Part shown: positions 33,683-42,719 of the stretch, one piece after another
How the letters are laid out: each line of letters starts with the position of its first letter
Position numbering within the stretch: the stretch's first letter is position 1
Source: SZUA-309 sp965215995
GTDB taxonomy: Bacteria; Pseudomonadota; Gammaproteobacteria; Pseudomonadales; Azotimanducaceae
Length of the DNA: 64,000 nt
Assembly (NCBI GenBank): GCA_965215995.1
Contig: OZ244128.1
Coordinates: 3,782,001-3,846,000, forward strand
Direction of reading: 5' to 3'
Position numbers and translations under genes: made by a program
The notes under the pieces: generated by a model
Databases searched by the model: none
Seen by the model: the letters and a program-made list of their open reading frames with translations, nothing else
Told to the model about the DNA's origin: nothing

Positions 33683-33943
33683 TTACAGCTCGGATGTGTG
33701 GCGGCGGATCCAGAACAGGCCGAGCACACCCAGGGAGATGATGCCGAACAGTGACAAATCCAGAGCGGAGGCAACAGGTGTGGTCGAGTCGCGCTCGGTA
33801 GATCTCAGATTCTCAGAATATGGCAGGATACTTGATGTGTTTTCTGGCGCAGCACGTCCTTCCGCGGCAATCACTCCTTCTTTGCCTGAAGAGGGCGTGA
33901 CCGCAAGAAGCAGGGCCAGTACTGTTGCTGCGAGAATCTTCAT
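33683..33943 (-). CDS. Small exported protein with C-terminal anchor of sorting-signal type
   Basis: An 86-residue protein counted from ATG 33943 (MKILAATVLALLLAV), which gives a clear signal peptide ending near PSSG. After about 40 polar residues comes one hydrophobic helix, LSLFGIISLGVLGLFWI, followed by RRH. This tripartite tail (short polar spacer, helix, basic cluster) resembles protein-sorting signals such as PEP-CTERM or GlyGly-CTERM, though neither PEP nor GG is present. The open frame extends to 34075, but that part is divergent with the DUF1579-like gene. Function is unknown. Confidence 0.5.
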   Translation of the reverse strand: MKILAATVLALLLAVTPSSGKEGVIAAEGRAAPENTSSILPYSENLRSTERDSTTPVASALDLSLFGIISLGVLGLFWIRRHTSEL

Positions 33944-33975
33944 CGGTTTGAAGTCTAGGAAAGGGCAAGGAACGG

Positions 33976-34605
33976 ATGCAGCGAGGTGCATGTATGGTCT
34001 GTAAAGCGAACGTAATTTTGCCTGGCCAGTCGCTGGCAAAGGCCCTGCTGATGGGCCTTGCAGGCCTCCTGACAATCGCTGCCGAGGCAGTGTCCGAGGC
34101 CGGGGATTCCGCCGCCGCGACCAGTCAGACGGCCATTGCCCCCTGCGCGAGCGCCGACCACCGGGCTTTCGATTTCTGGCTCGGCCACTGGCGGGTTGAA
34201 CTGGCCGACGGCACGTTCGCCGGTGAGAACCGGATAGTGGCTTCTGCAGACGGCTGCTTCATCACCGAGCGCTGGCAGGGAGCCAGGGGCTCGACAGGTT
34301 TCAGCATGAACTTCTACGAGCCGAGCTCAGAGCGCTGGCGCCAGATCTGGGTATCGGCGGGTGCCATCATCGAGATCGATGGCTCTGTCGTTGATGGCAG
34401 CATGGTGCTCAGCGGAGAGATCCGCTACCAGCAGGCACCGGCTGGAACGGTCGGCGTCGGCCCCGTTCGCCCGTTCCGGGCGAGGTGGACGCCGCTGCCG
34501 GACGGCCGGGTCCGCCAGTATTTTGAAGAGTTGATCTCGGATAAGACGGGTGAAGAAAAATGGCAGCCCTGGTTTGAAGGCTTCTACGCTAAAGCCGTAG
34601 AATAG
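33976..34605 (+). CDS. Exported DUF1579-like (lipocalin-type) protein
   Basis: A 209-residue protein from ATG 33976; ATG 33994, behind GAGGT, is an equally good start. The N-terminus is hydrophobic (AKALLMGLAGLLTIAAEAVS), consistent with a signal peptide. After it, HRAFDFWLGHWRVELADG is the signature of DUF1579-like lipocalin-fold proteins. GCFITERWQGARG and YFEELISDKTG are further strands. The family's ligands are unknown; small hydrophobic molecules are likely. It stands divergent from the small exported protein at 33943 and 35 bases upstream of an acyl-CoA dehydrogenase. Confidence 0.7.
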   Translation: MQRGACMVCKANVILPGQSLAKALLMGLAGLLTIAAEAVSEAGDSAAATSQTAIAPCASADHRAFDFWLGHWRVELADGTFAGENRIVASADGCFITERWQGARGSTGFSMNFYEPSSERWRQIWVSAGAIIEIDGSVVDGSMVLSGEIRYQQAPAGTVGVGPVRPFRARWTPLPDGRVRQYFEELISDKTGEEKWQPWFEGFYAKAVE

Positions 34606-34640
34606 AGGGCTTTGTTGATGGGTATTCGGGGAAGCACACC

Positions 34641-35780
34641 ATGCCAATGATTCTGAACGAAGAGCAGAATATGCTCAAAGACAGCGCTAAGGACTTCTGT
34701 ACCAACAGCGCGCCTATTGAGCAGCTCAGAAAGCTCAGAGACGAGAACAATGCAGACGGCTACGACCGCGACACCTGGTCCTCCATGGTCGAGCTCGGCT
34801 GGGCAGGCATTCCTTTCCCGGAAGAGCATGGTGGCCTGGCGTTCGGCTACAAGGGCCTCGGCGTGGTTACCGAAGAGACAGGCCGGACGCTGGCAGCAAG
34901 CCCGCTGTTCGCTTCGGTCTGGGTAGGTGGAACCGCCATCAACATCGGCGGTAGCGATGAGCAGAAATCGACCCTGCTGCCGCAGGTTGCCAGCGGTGAG
35001 TTGTTGCTGGCCCTGGCCCTGGAAGAGTCCCATCGGCATAACCCCTATGGCGTGTCGGCAACTGCAACTGAGAGCGGTGGCAGCTGGCAGGTATCCGGTG
35101 AGAAGACATTCGTGCTCGACGGCCACGTGGCTAACAAGCTGATCGTGGCTGCGCGCACCGCCGGTAACGCGGGTGATCGGGAAGGCCTCACCCTGCTTCT
35201 GGTGGATGCCGGCGCGGATGGCGTGGAGATCACCCGCACCTTGATGGCGGACTCCAGAAACGCGGCCAACATCAAGTTCTCCAACGCAGCAGCGGAAGGC
35301 GTGATCGGCGAGGTGGGCAAGGGCGCGGACGTGCTCGATGCAACGCTGGACATCGCCCGCATCGGCCTATCGGCAGAGATGCTGGGCGCAACCCAGGAGT
35401 GTTTCGAACGTACCGTGCAGTACCTGAAGGAGCGTGAGCAGTTCGGCGTGCCCATCGGTTCGTTCCAGGCGCTCAAGCACCGTGCGGCAGACATGTTCTG
35501 CGAGATCGAGCTGTCCAAGTCCTGCGTGCTGGAAGCCCTGACGGCGCTGGACGAAGGACGGGACGCGGATGAGATCGCCAAGCTCGCCAGCCTGACCAAG
35601 GCGAAGGTCGGCGAAACTTTCCACACCGTCTCCCGCGAAGGGATTCAGATGCATGGTGGTATCGGTATGACCGATGAGTTCGACATCGGCTTCTTCATCA
35701 AGCGCGCGGCGGTCACCGAGCAGACCTTTGGCGACGTCAATTTTCACCGCAACCGGTACGGCGAGCTGGAAGGCTACTGA
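34641..35780 (+). CDS. Acyl-CoA dehydrogenase, small-subunit type without catalytic Glu
   Basis: A 379-residue acyl-CoA dehydrogenase-like flavoprotein. EESHRHNPYGVSATATES replaces the normal EPGAGSD motif. The helix segment YLKEREQFGVPIGSFQALKHR and MHGGIGMTDEFDIGFFIKR are well kept. At the C-terminus EQTFGDVNFHRNRY replaces YEGTSEIQ, and no QHER-type Glu is seen in the other catalytic position (LDIARIGLSAEML). It therefore looks like the non-catalytic beta subunit of a heteromeric (FadE27-like) enzyme. No alpha-subunit gene is adjacent, so the partner must be encoded elsewhere. Transcription should end at the strong hairpin 26 bases downstream. Confidence 0.88.
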   Translation: MPMILNEEQNMLKDSAKDFCTNSAPIEQLRKLRDENNADGYDRDTWSSMVELGWAGIPFPEEHGGLAFGYKGLGVVTEETGRTLAASPLFASVWVGGTAINIGGSDEQKSTLLPQVASGELLLALALEESHRHNPYGVSATATESGGSWQVSGEKTFVLDGHVANKLIVAARTAGNAGDREGLTLLLVDAGADGVEITRTLMADSRNAANIKFSNAAAEGVIGEVGKGADVLDATLDIARIGLSAEMLGATQECFERTVQYLKEREQFGVPIGSFQALKHRAADMFCEIELSKSCVLEALTALDEGRDADEIAKLASLTKAKVGETFHTVSREGIQMHGGIGMTDEFDIGFFIKRAAVTEQTFGDVNFHRNRYGELEGY

Positions 35781-35805
35781 TCCGTTTCGGATCGCATGGA
35801 AAAAG

Positions 35806-35834
35806 AAGGGGAGCCCTTGGTGCTCCCCTTTTTT
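35806..35834 (+). terminator. Intrinsic terminator
   Basis: AAGGGGAGC (35806-35814) and GCTCCCCTT (35822-35830) form a nine-base stem with a seven-base loop, followed by a run of six T. It is the clearest terminator in the window and closes the acyl-CoA dehydrogenase gene. A-rich sequence before it may allow some activity in reverse. Confidence 0.92.
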
Positions 35835-35878
35835 GTTGGCTGGTCATTTACCGGGAGTTTGGTGTCCAGGCGAGGCTA

Positions 35879-35894
35879 CGCGCGCCTTCGCGCG
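35879..35894 (+). other. GC-only hairpin ahead of the metallophosphoesterase ribosome site
   Basis: CGCGCG-CCTT-CGCGCG forms a six-base stem of only G and C, 22 bases before the start ATG at 35917 and just before GGAGGAAGGG. It may shape the leader of the mRNA. No T-run follows, so it is not a terminator. Confidence 0.4.
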
Positions 35895-35916
35895 CCCCGT
35901 TGTCACGGAGGAAGGG

Positions 35917-37590
35917 ATGAGATCAGGAATCATACGAAAAGCTGGATCGACCGCACTGGCGGTTGCACTGACAACAGTGGCCCTGGTGGCCCTGCCAGCC
36001 GCCGCGGAATTGGCCACCGGTACCGTCTTTGAAGACCTGAATGGCAATGGCGTGCTTGATGCCGGTGAGCCCGGAATTCCCCGTGTGCGGGTCTCCGATG
36101 GCGAGAGCGTGCGACTGACCGACGAGTCCGGCCGCTATCGGCTGGAAGTTGGGGCCGAGGCAGTGATCTTCATCACCAAGCCGCGGGATTATGCCGCACC
36201 GGTGAACGCCCATCAGCTGCCCCAGTTCTACTACGTTCATCAGCCCGAGGGTTCGCCGCCATCGCGCTATCCGGGTGTGGCGCCGACCGGCCCGTTACCA
36301 GCGAACATCGATTTCCCTCTCATCGCCCAATCCGAGCCTAGCCGCTTTGAGGCCCTGCTCTTCGCGGATACTCAACCCATGACCACTGCCGAGCTCGACT
36401 ACATTCGCGATGATGTGCTCACCGAGCTCATCGGTACGGAAGCTAAGTTCGGCATGACCATGGGAGACGTTACCTTCGACGACCTTTCCATGATGCCGAG
36501 GCTCAATGCCCTTATCGCGCAGCTCGGAATCCCCTGGTACAACGTGCCGGGCAACCACGAGCTCAACTTCGATGCGGTAGACGACCGCTATTCTCTGGAG
36601 ACGTTCAAGCGCTACTACGGACCACCGTACTATGCTTTCGAGTACGGCGATGCGCTGTTCGTGGTGCTCGACAACATCGAATACCAGGGCAACGGTGAAG
36701 CAGATCCCGGTGATGTGCGTGGCAGCGGTGGTTACATTGCCAACTTCGGCAAACGTCAACTCACCTGGTTGCGTCGGGAGCTCGAGCACGTGCCGGAGGA
36801 TCGACTCATCTTCATGGCCATGCACTCGCCACTGGAAACCTACCTCTCGGATGGCCCGGGTGTGACCACCCAGGACAGGCGGGAGCTCTTCAAGCTGATC
36901 TCCGGTCGCGAAAATCTCTATGCGGTGGCGGGGCATACGCATACCACGGAGCACCACTACTTTGACGAAGAAGACGGTCTCAAGGGGCCTGGCCGACTGC
37001 ATCACCACATCCTGGCAACGGTATCCGGTGCCTGGTGGAGCGGGCCTTTCGATCCGCGGGGCATTCCCACCACGACCCAGGCAGACGGCACACCGAACGG
37101 CTATCACGTGCTGGAAGTGGATGGGGTGGCGGTGAGCGTGCGGTTCAAGGCTGCCGGAAAGCCGGCCGACTACCAGATGCGCATCCTCTACGACGTGGCC
37201 CATCATGGTCTTCGACCGGATGGCATACGCGATTTCCGTACCGGTGAGCTCCATGACGGCCGCTTCTCTGTAGCCTCGGTGCCTGCAGCGGAGATACTGG
37301 TGAACCTGTTCGATGGTGGCCCCAACTCGACGGTGAGTTTCCGCATCGATGAGGGTCCGGAGCTTCCCATGACCCAGGTCCGTCGTGCTGATCCCTACAT
37401 GATCGAGAACTTCACCCGCAACGTGAATACCAGGAAGTCATGGCTACGAGCAGCGCCCTCTTCGCATCTGTGGAGCGCCGATCTGCCGGATGATCTTTCT
37501 CCAGGCACTTACACTCTGTCAGTGCGGGCGACCGATGAGTTCGGTCGAGAGCATCACGCCCACAGCATTCTGGAAATTACCGGAAGCTGA
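35917..37590 (+). CDS. Secreted calcineurin-like metallophosphoesterase with N-terminal SdrD-B-like domain
   Basis: A 557-residue exported protein. The start is ATG 35917 behind GGAGGAAGGG; the frame is open further upstream but crosses the terminator. A signal peptide (STALAVALTTVALVALPAAA) is followed by an Ig-like SdrD-B module (TGTVFEDLNGNGVLDAGEPG, a probable calcium loop). The phosphoesterase domain follows: LLFADTQPM (DxH-position as DTQ), MGDVTFDD, VPGNHELNFD, MAMHSPLE and AGHTHTTEHHYF. The C-terminal 170 residues (from about 385) form the family's beta-sandwich domain. Such proteins hydrolyse phosphoesters at the cell surface; the substrate is unknown. It is convergent with the MFS gene two bases away. 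Confidence 0.88.
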   Translation: MRSGIIRKAGSTALAVALTTVALVALPAAAELATGTVFEDLNGNGVLDAGEPGIPRVRVSDGESVRLTDESGRYRLEVGAEAVIFITKPRDYAAPVNAHQLPQFYYVHQPEGSPPSRYPGVAPTGPLPANIDFPLIAQSEPSRFEALLFADTQPMTTAELDYIRDDVLTELIGTEAKFGMTMGDVTFDDLSMMPRLNALIAQLGIPWYNVPGNHELNFDAVDDRYSLETFKRYYGPPYYAFEYGDALFVVLDNIEYQGNGEADPGDVRGSGGYIANFGKRQLTWLRRELEHVPEDRLIFMAMHSPLETYLSDGPGVTTQDRRELFKLISGRENLYAVAGHTHTTEHHYFDEEDGLKGPGRLHHHILATVSGAWWSGPFDPRGIPTTTQADGTPNGYHVLEVDGVAVSVRFKAAGKPADYQMRILYDVAHHGLRPDGIRDFRTGELHDGRFSVASVPAAEILVNLFDGGPNSTVSFRIDEGPELPMTQVRRADPYMIENFTRNVNTRKSWLRAAPSSHLWSADLPDDLSPGTYTLSVRATDEFGREHHAHSILEITGS

Positions 37591-37592
37591 AG

Positions 37593-38885
37593 TCAGCTGG
37601 ATGCAAGGGCCTGGCGACGCTCCCTGGCGCCGCCGGCGCGAATGAAAAAGGGCGCGAGGCAGGCGACGAGGAGCAATCCGGTCAGAATCAGGAAGGCGAT
37701 CCGGTAGCTGCCGGTAGCATCGTAGATGAAACCGGCCAGAGGTGATGCAGACATCACCAACGGCAGCTCGACGATGCGAAGCACGCCGTTAGCGGTGGCG
37801 AAGGACGTGCTGCCAAGGGCTGTGGAGATGGCGAAGGTGCGTAGTGGCGACATGCCGGAAAAGCCGAACCCGTAGGTACCGGCTGCCAGGAAAGCCAGCG
37901 GCAGCGAATCTGCGGTTGCAAACAGCAGCAACGCCACTGCCTGAACGATCAACGCCATCCAGATGGTGATCCTTGCGCCAAAGTAATCCGACATCCAGCC
38001 AACCACCGGCTTGCCGAGCGCTGAGAAAAGCGCTGTCGTGGACAGCACCAGCGCGGCATCGGCGGCATCGATGCCTATATCCAGCAGATGCCCGAACAGA
38101 TGCAGCATGACGGCGGAGAACACACAGGTCATGGAGCCGAAGATGAGCGCAATCGCCCATAAAGGCGGTGCCTTCAACATTTCCTGCCAGTGCCAAGCCC
38201 GGGCGTCCACCGGATCCTGGTGAACTTCTGCGGCATTCGTCTGCACGTAGCGGTGGCCGTCTCGGACTTCACCGATCTCCTCCGGTCTGTCTTTCATGAA
38301 AAACCAGACCAGAGGAAACAGGGTGATGCCGGTGATCGCCGCAAAGGCCGTGTAGCCGCCACGCCAGCCTACTTCGGCGACCAGTGCAGTGACCAGCGGC
38401 GGCATCATCACCCCGGCCAGGGAGGCGCCCATCACCGCTATGGCGATGGCCCGGCCGCGCCAGTGATCGAACCAGCTGATCACCGATCGATGCCATGCCA
38501 GCCCACCCATGGTGGCCATGCCGATGCCCATGCAGACACCGACGATGATGTAGTACTGCCAGAGCTCGGTCGCATTGGCGAGCAGCAGGTAGCTTAAAGT
38601 GACCACGACGATACCGATCAGGATGACGCGCCGCGGCGAGTTCCGATCCAGGATCTGACCGAGAAAGGGCGCCAGCAGGGCTGATGTCACCCCAGCTACC
38701 GAAAAGCCCATGGCGATGGCGAACCGGCTACCATCGGCCAGCTCCTCGGCCAGTGAGGGCAGAAAGACACCGCGAGAATAGGAGTAAAATCCGGTACCGA
38801 GAAAACCCAGACAGGCGGCGACGAACACGACCACCCAGCCATAAAAAAACCGCCCGATCGGGCGCTGTACCTCGGGCTCGCTCAC
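37593..38885 (-). CDS. MFS transporter, monocarboxylate/oxalate-formate type
   Basis: A 430-residue major-facilitator protein with about 12 predicted helices. The opening FFYGWVVVFVAACLGFLG and the sequence SRGVFLPSLAEEL are typical of the monocarboxylate-porter/OFA-like branch. The cytoplasmic loop motif appears as GQILDRNSPRRVILIG between helices 2 and 3, and WMSDYFGARITIW between helices 8 and 9. It overlaps the stop of the thioesterase gene by four bases (ATGA), so it may import or export the carboxylic acid that thioesterase releases. The substrate is not determinable. Confidence 0.85.
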   Translation of the reverse strand: MSEPEVQRPIGRFFYGWVVVFVAACLGFLGTGFYSYSRGVFLPSLAEELADGSRFAIAMGFSVAGVTSALLAPFLGQILDRNSPRRVILIGIVVVTLSYLLLANATELWQYYIIVGVCMGIGMATMGGLAWHRSVISWFDHWRGRAIAIAVMGASLAGVMMPPLVTALVAEVGWRGGYTAFAAITGITLFPLVWFFMKDRPEEIGEVRDGHRYVQTNAAEVHQDPVDARAWHWQEMLKAPPLWAIALIFGSMTCVFSAVMLHLFGHLLDIGIDAADAALVLSTTALFSALGKPVVGWMSDYFGARITIWMALIVQAVALLLFATADSLPLAFLAAGTYGFGFSGMSPLRTFAISTALGSTSFATANGVLRIVELPLVMSASPLAGFIYDATGSYRIAFLILTGLLLVACLAPFFIRAGGARERRQALASS

Positions 38886-39367
38886 GGATTCTTTTTCCGG
38901 ATTCCGATGGAACGACCGAGTTGCGAAGGGGTAGGCAGGTCTGCGTGGGCGCTGTGCAGCACCTCGATACGCTGCAGAATGTCGTCAGGAAAAGGCGCAC
39001 TCCGGCGCGTCTGCATATCTACATGAATGGCCAGGTTTTCGCTGGTGGCAGCCAGCTCTCCCGTGGTCCGGTTTGTCATGGTCTGAAAGTAGTGCAGCCG
39101 TTTCTCGTCGTAGTCAATGAGCTGAAGCGTCACGGAGACCGGATCGTTGAGGGAGAGCTCGTCCAAATAGTTCAGATGAACCTGCAGGGTGAAGCAGGAA
39201 CCTTCCCCTTCGTTCGCGTACGCTGCACCGCAACCGAGCTCATCGTAGACACGGTCGACGCAGCGGTCGAAGAGCACGTTGTAGAAGGCCATGTTGAGAT
39301 GACCGTTGTAGTCAATCCAATCCTCCTCGATCGTCTGATCTTCAGCCGTGAACGGCGCCTGCCACAT
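38882..39367 (-). CDS. Acyl-CoA thioesterase, hotdog (4HBT/YbgC-like)
   Basis: A 161-residue hotdog thioesterase. The catalytic-region motif IDYNGHLNMAFYNVLFDR (Asp at about residue 19) matches 4-hydroxybenzoyl-CoA-thioesterase-like enzymes and the betainyl-CoA thioesterases near carnitine genes. VHLNYLDELSLNDPV and YFQTMTNRTTGELAATSE complete the beta sheet. It is translationally coupled to an MFS carboxylate transporter downstream. The likely task is hydrolysis of a short acyl-CoA to CoA plus free acid. The gene diverges from a second MFS gene across 119 bases. Confidence 0.82.
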   Translation of the reverse strand: MWQAPFTAEDQTIEEDWIDYNGHLNMAFYNVLFDRCVDRVYDELGCGAAYANEGEGSCFTLQVHLNYLDELSLNDPVSVTLQLIDYDEKRLHYFQTMTNRTTGELAATSENLAIHVDMQTRRSAPFPDDILQRIEVLHSAHADLPTPSQLGRSIGIRKKNP

Positions 39368-39486
39368 TGCTCTGCCATACCCCTACGCTACTTTGCGGCT
39401 TCATCATACCTTGACCGCCTGATTGGGAGCATTGATCATCTTTGCGCTGTGCAGGAGGACCAGGCTAATCAGGGGCAACGGCGAGC

Positions 39487-41010
39487 GTGAGCGATCAGGA
39501 TAGCGGGCTAGGCACATCTGAGCAGGGGCGCCCGCCACTCGGTTTCGTCACCAAGTTTACCTATGGTTTCGGGCAGGCGGCGGAAGGCCTGAAAAACGGC
39601 GCATTTGGTGTCTTCCTGTTCTTTTACTACAACCAGGTATTGGCGCTGTCCGGCACGCTGGCAGGACTTGCCGTCGGGATCGCTCTCGTCTTTGACGCCG
39701 TTACCGACCCCATGGCCGGCTCCGTTTCGGACAACTGGCGCTCGAAGTTGGGCCGTCGGCATCCATTCATGTTCCTCGCCGCAGCTCCGCTGGCGATTGC
39801 CTTTTTCCTGCTCTTCAACCCGCCCCAAGGCCTCGGACAGATAGGGCTGTTTGCCTGGCTGCTGGTGTTCGCTGTGCTGACGCGTGCGGCCATGACCCTT
39901 TACCACGTGCCGCACATCGCCCTGGGAGCCGAGCTCACGGAGGATTTCGAGGAGCGGACCACGGTGGTGGCGTTCCGTCAGTTCTTCTCCACCTTCGGCA
40001 CGCTGGCGGCCTACATCATCGGCTTTCTGTTGTTCTTCTATTCCACGCCTGAGCTGCCGAGAGGACAGTTCCGGGTTGAGGCTTACGCACCGTTCGCCAT
40101 GACCCTGGGATTGTTGATGGTGGTATCGATCATCACTTCAGCCTGGGGCACCCGATCCCAGATCCCCTACCTGCCGCAGGCCAGTGGCGTGGAGGAGAAG
40201 CTCAGCGCGTTGGGCATGGTGATGAGAATGTTGCGCGAGATCCGGGAGGCGCTTACCAACCGGTCGTTTGCCTGGCTGTTTTCCGGCGTGCTCATTGTTT
40301 TCATGATGGTCGGTGTGGACAGCGCGCTGAACCTGCACATGAACACTTATTTCTGGGAACTGTCGGCCACCGGAAACACCCTGTTCTTTGCAGCCTCGCC
40401 GATCGGCGTGATGTTTGGAACGCTGATCGCCCGCCGCCTCAACACCCTGTTCGACAAAAAGCCGTCCGTTGTCTTCGGCACCAGCTGGTGGGCGCTTTGT
40501 CAGATCGTGCCGGTGGTGCTCCGCATATTCGGCTGGTTCCCGGAAAATGGCACCGATGCGTTGCTCTGGACGCTCGTGGTGGTGAAGTTCGTGCAGGGTG
40601 TGGGCGTGGTGCAGGCGCTGATCACGTTCGGATCCATGATCGCCGACATCGTCGATGAGCACGAGCTGACCACGGGCAAGCGACAGGAGGGTATTTTCTT
40701 CGCATCGGTTTCCTTCTCCAGCAAGTTCACCACGGGCATCGGCAACGTGGTGGGCGGGATCGCGCTGGATCTCATCAGCTGGCCGAGAGGCGTAGAAATC
40801 CAGTCGGCAGCTGATGTGCCGCCGGAAACGGTGACCTGGCTGGGGCTCGTCTATGGCCCCATCGTCGCCGGCTTCGCCGTGGTGAGCGTGTGGTGCTATT
40901 CCAAGCATCGCCTCGATCGTCATCGGCACAAGGAGATCGTTGCGGAGCTCGAAATCCGACGTCGCAATGCCTCTGCCCGGCAGGAACAGGCAACCGGTAG
41001 CGGCGGCTGA
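39487..41010 (+). CDS. MFS transporter of the GPH (glycoside-pentoside-hexuronide:cation) family
   Basis: A 507-residue transporter with 12 helices. FVTKFTYGFGQAAEGLKNGAF (first residues), VFDAVTDPMAGSVSDNWRSK and GRRHPFMFLAAAPLA are the diagnostic GPH-family features of helices 1-3. It should carry a sugar, glycoside or related compound with sodium or proton. The predicted start is GTG 39487, with AGGGG rather far upstream; a shorter start is possible. It diverges from the thioesterase/MFS pair, and GtrA follows 34 bases later. The preferred substrate is not evident. Confidence 0.85.
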   Translation: MSDQDSGLGTSEQGRPPLGFVTKFTYGFGQAAEGLKNGAFGVFLFFYYNQVLALSGTLAGLAVGIALVFDAVTDPMAGSVSDNWRSKLGRRHPFMFLAAAPLAIAFFLLFNPPQGLGQIGLFAWLLVFAVLTRAAMTLYHVPHIALGAELTEDFEERTTVVAFRQFFSTFGTLAAYIIGFLLFFYSTPELPRGQFRVEAYAPFAMTLGLLMVVSIITSAWGTRSQIPYLPQASGVEEKLSALGMVMRMLREIREALTNRSFAWLFSGVLIVFMMVGVDSALNLHMNTYFWELSATGNTLFFAASPIGVMFGTLIARRLNTLFDKKPSVVFGTSWWALCQIVPVVLRIFGWFPENGTDALLWTLVVVKFVQGVGVVQALITFGSMIADIVDEHELTTGKRQEGIFFASVSFSSKFTTGIGNVVGGIALDLISWPRGVEIQSAADVPPETVTWLGLVYGPIVAGFAVVSVWCYSKHRLDRHRHKEIVAELEIRRRNASARQEQATGSGG

Positions 41011-41044
41011 CGGAAGTCGCCACGGCGCCGTCCGGTACTCTGAT

Positions 41045-41503
41045 TTGAGCACGAAACCCCGAACAATAGCTTCCGACCCGGAAGCGCGCATACACCATCA
41101 GCTCGGCCGTTTCCTGCTGGTTGGCTTCGTCGGATTTCTGCTCGATCTGGCGGTTATGTGGAGCCTGATTTACGGGCTGGAGTGGGCCCAGACCCGCCAG
41201 GAGTTGATCGGTGCCCGGGTGGTTGCCTGGGCAGCGGCCATCGTGCTCACCTACTTCCTGAATGCCAAGCTGACTTTCGGTGCGTCGATCCGTCACTCCC
41301 GGTTCGTGAACTACCTGTTCATTCAGGCGGTGGGTGCTGGTATCAATATCGGATCTTTCACCCTGCTGATGCTGGTCGGCCCGATTCAGGACCGGCCACT
41401 CATCGCCATGGTGGTGGGCAACGTGCTGGCAGTGATCAACAACTTTCTGCTGGTACGGACGTTCGTCTACCGCTTCCATCCGGAGGTGGACGACCCGGAA
41501 TAA
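41045..41503 (+). CDS. GtrA family membrane protein
   Basis: A 152-residue protein with four hydrophobic helices in the GtrA arrangement: LGRFLLVGFVGFLLDLAV, VVAWAAAIVLTYFLNAKLTF, FIQAVGAGINIGSFTLLML and VGNVLAVINNFLLVRTFVY. GtrA proteins flip lipid-linked sugars or assist glycosyl transfer across the membrane in O-antigen and arabinogalactan modification. The probable start is TTG 41045 (LSTKPRT); the open frame runs further back into the MFS gene. No glycosyltransferase is adjacent. It is convergent with the cytochrome gene. Confidence 0.78.
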   Translation: MSTKPRTIASDPEARIHHQLGRFLLVGFVGFLLDLAVMWSLIYGLEWAQTRQELIGARVVAWAAAIVLTYFLNAKLTFGASIRHSRFVNYLFIQAVGAGINIGSFTLLMLVGPIQDRPLIAMVVGNVLAVINNFLLVRTFVYRFHPEVDDPE

Positions 41504-41522
41504 CCTCGGCAGCTGCGAGCGT

Positions 41523-42713
41523 TCAGGCGCCCGTGGCGTCAGTCAGAGAAGCACCGCCCTGCTCAATGCACTCACCGCCAAGACCGGCGATCCAGTCGCT
41601 GACGAGCGCTATGCCTTGCGGGTGGTTCAGCGATCGGCCGAGCTCAGGCATGCGGGCACCCGGATCGTTGGTTTCCATGCGGAAGACGATGATGGAGTCG
41701 TCCGGATCCCCTGGCACGATGGAGTAGGCGCGACCCCCCGTGCCCTGACCGGCGGCAATCGGTGGCTTGCAGATGCCGAGTGGCCGGGTGTCTACCGTAG
41801 CGGTATCCAGAAACAACCCGGAAGTATCCGCGGCACCTCTCGGATTGTGGCAATGGCCACAGTTGATATCGAGATAGGCCCTCGCTCGCGCAGCCACCGG
41901 CGCGTTGCCGTTCACATCTGCAACGGCTGGCACGTCGGCCAATGCAGGCAGGCCAATGAGTCGTCCCATAGCAGCCATCTCGGTGAGCTGATTGCCTCTG
42001 CCACCCAGGTAGCCTCGGTTGAGATGTCGTGCCTTCGGGCCGATGGGCTGAAGCTCACCGGTGCTGTGGTTGGTTGCATGACAGGCCGCACACTCGTTTC
42101 TGGTCGGGACGATATAGGGCAGGTTGGTCACCTCGCCCGAGTCGAAGACGAGCTCGAGTCGTACCAGGCTGCCAGCGATTTTGAGCTGGGCGTCGTCCCC
42201 GTTCCAGACGTAGGGGAGCGCATCCCAGCCATGGGCCTGACGTACCAGCAGCCGGGTTTCCAGCACCTCTACCTCGCGGCGATCCAGACTCGACTGGCCT
42301 TCTGCCCAGTCGTAGCTCGCCTTCACCAGACCAGGCCCGTGACCTTTCGGGTAGAAAAACGTCTTGCTGATGATGGTACCTACCGGGAACTCGAAGGCTG
42401 CATCTTCTTCATAAACGGCCGCTGAGCCCGGTGGCAGGTAGATGGCTCTCAACTTCTGAGCGTAGTCGGTAAAAAGCGGTGCGTTCAGGTCGTAAGGTTC
42501 AACGCCTTCGGCCAGCACGAACTGATCCGATTGGACGTCGATCAGGCCCCACTCGGAGAGGTTCTGCGGATATGCGTCCGGCGCGAAGAACTGAACGGAC
42601 GGGTCGCCACCGCCACAGCTGGCCAGCAGCGCAATCACCATGGCTGCCGTTACGCTTTTCTGGAGACAGCGAACGATCCGCCCACTCTGACCAGCGAAGT
42701 CCCGTCCGCTCAT
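41523..42713 (-). CDS. Diheme c-type cytochrome lipoprotein (SO2930-like)
   Basis: A 396-residue lipoprotein. A hydrophobic segment ending ALLASC gives a lipobox, so it is anchored in the outer or inner membrane facing the periplasm. Two haem c sites are visible: CAACHATN (about residue 214) and CGHCHNPRG (about 289). The spacing and overall length match the SO2930-type diheme family (TIGR03806-like), which I recall occurring next to beta-helix lipoproteins. That is the case here, the helix gene ending six bases upstream. Role: probably electron transfer or peroxide/oxidoreductase chemistry linked to the partner. Distal Met ligands may lie in RMETNDPGARMPELG. Confidence 0.82.
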   Translation of the reverse strand: MSGRDFAGQSGRIVRCLQKSVTAAMVIALLASCGGGDPSVQFFAPDAYPQNLSEWGLIDVQSDQFVLAEGVEPYDLNAPLFTDYAQKLRAIYLPPGSAAVYEEDAAFEFPVGTIISKTFFYPKGHGPGLVKASYDWAEGQSSLDRREVEVLETRLLVRQAHGWDALPYVWNGDDAQLKIAGSLVRLELVFDSGEVTNLPYIVPTRNECAACHATNHSTGELQPIGPKARHLNRGYLGGRGNQLTEMAAMGRLIGLPALADVPAVADVNGNAPVAARARAYLDINCGHCHNPRGAADTSGLFLDTATVDTRPLGICKPPIAAGQGTGGRAYSIVPGDPDDSIIVFRMETNDPGARMPELGRSLNHPQGIALVSDWIAGLGGECIEQGGASLTDATGA

Positions 42714-42719
42714 GGGGTC

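Noticed and set aside
34588..34615. AAAGCC/GGCTTT hairpin before the acyl-CoA dehydrogenase at 34641 as a terminator
   Set aside because: The stem is six bases with a loop of about 11 bases and only three T; too weak to call.
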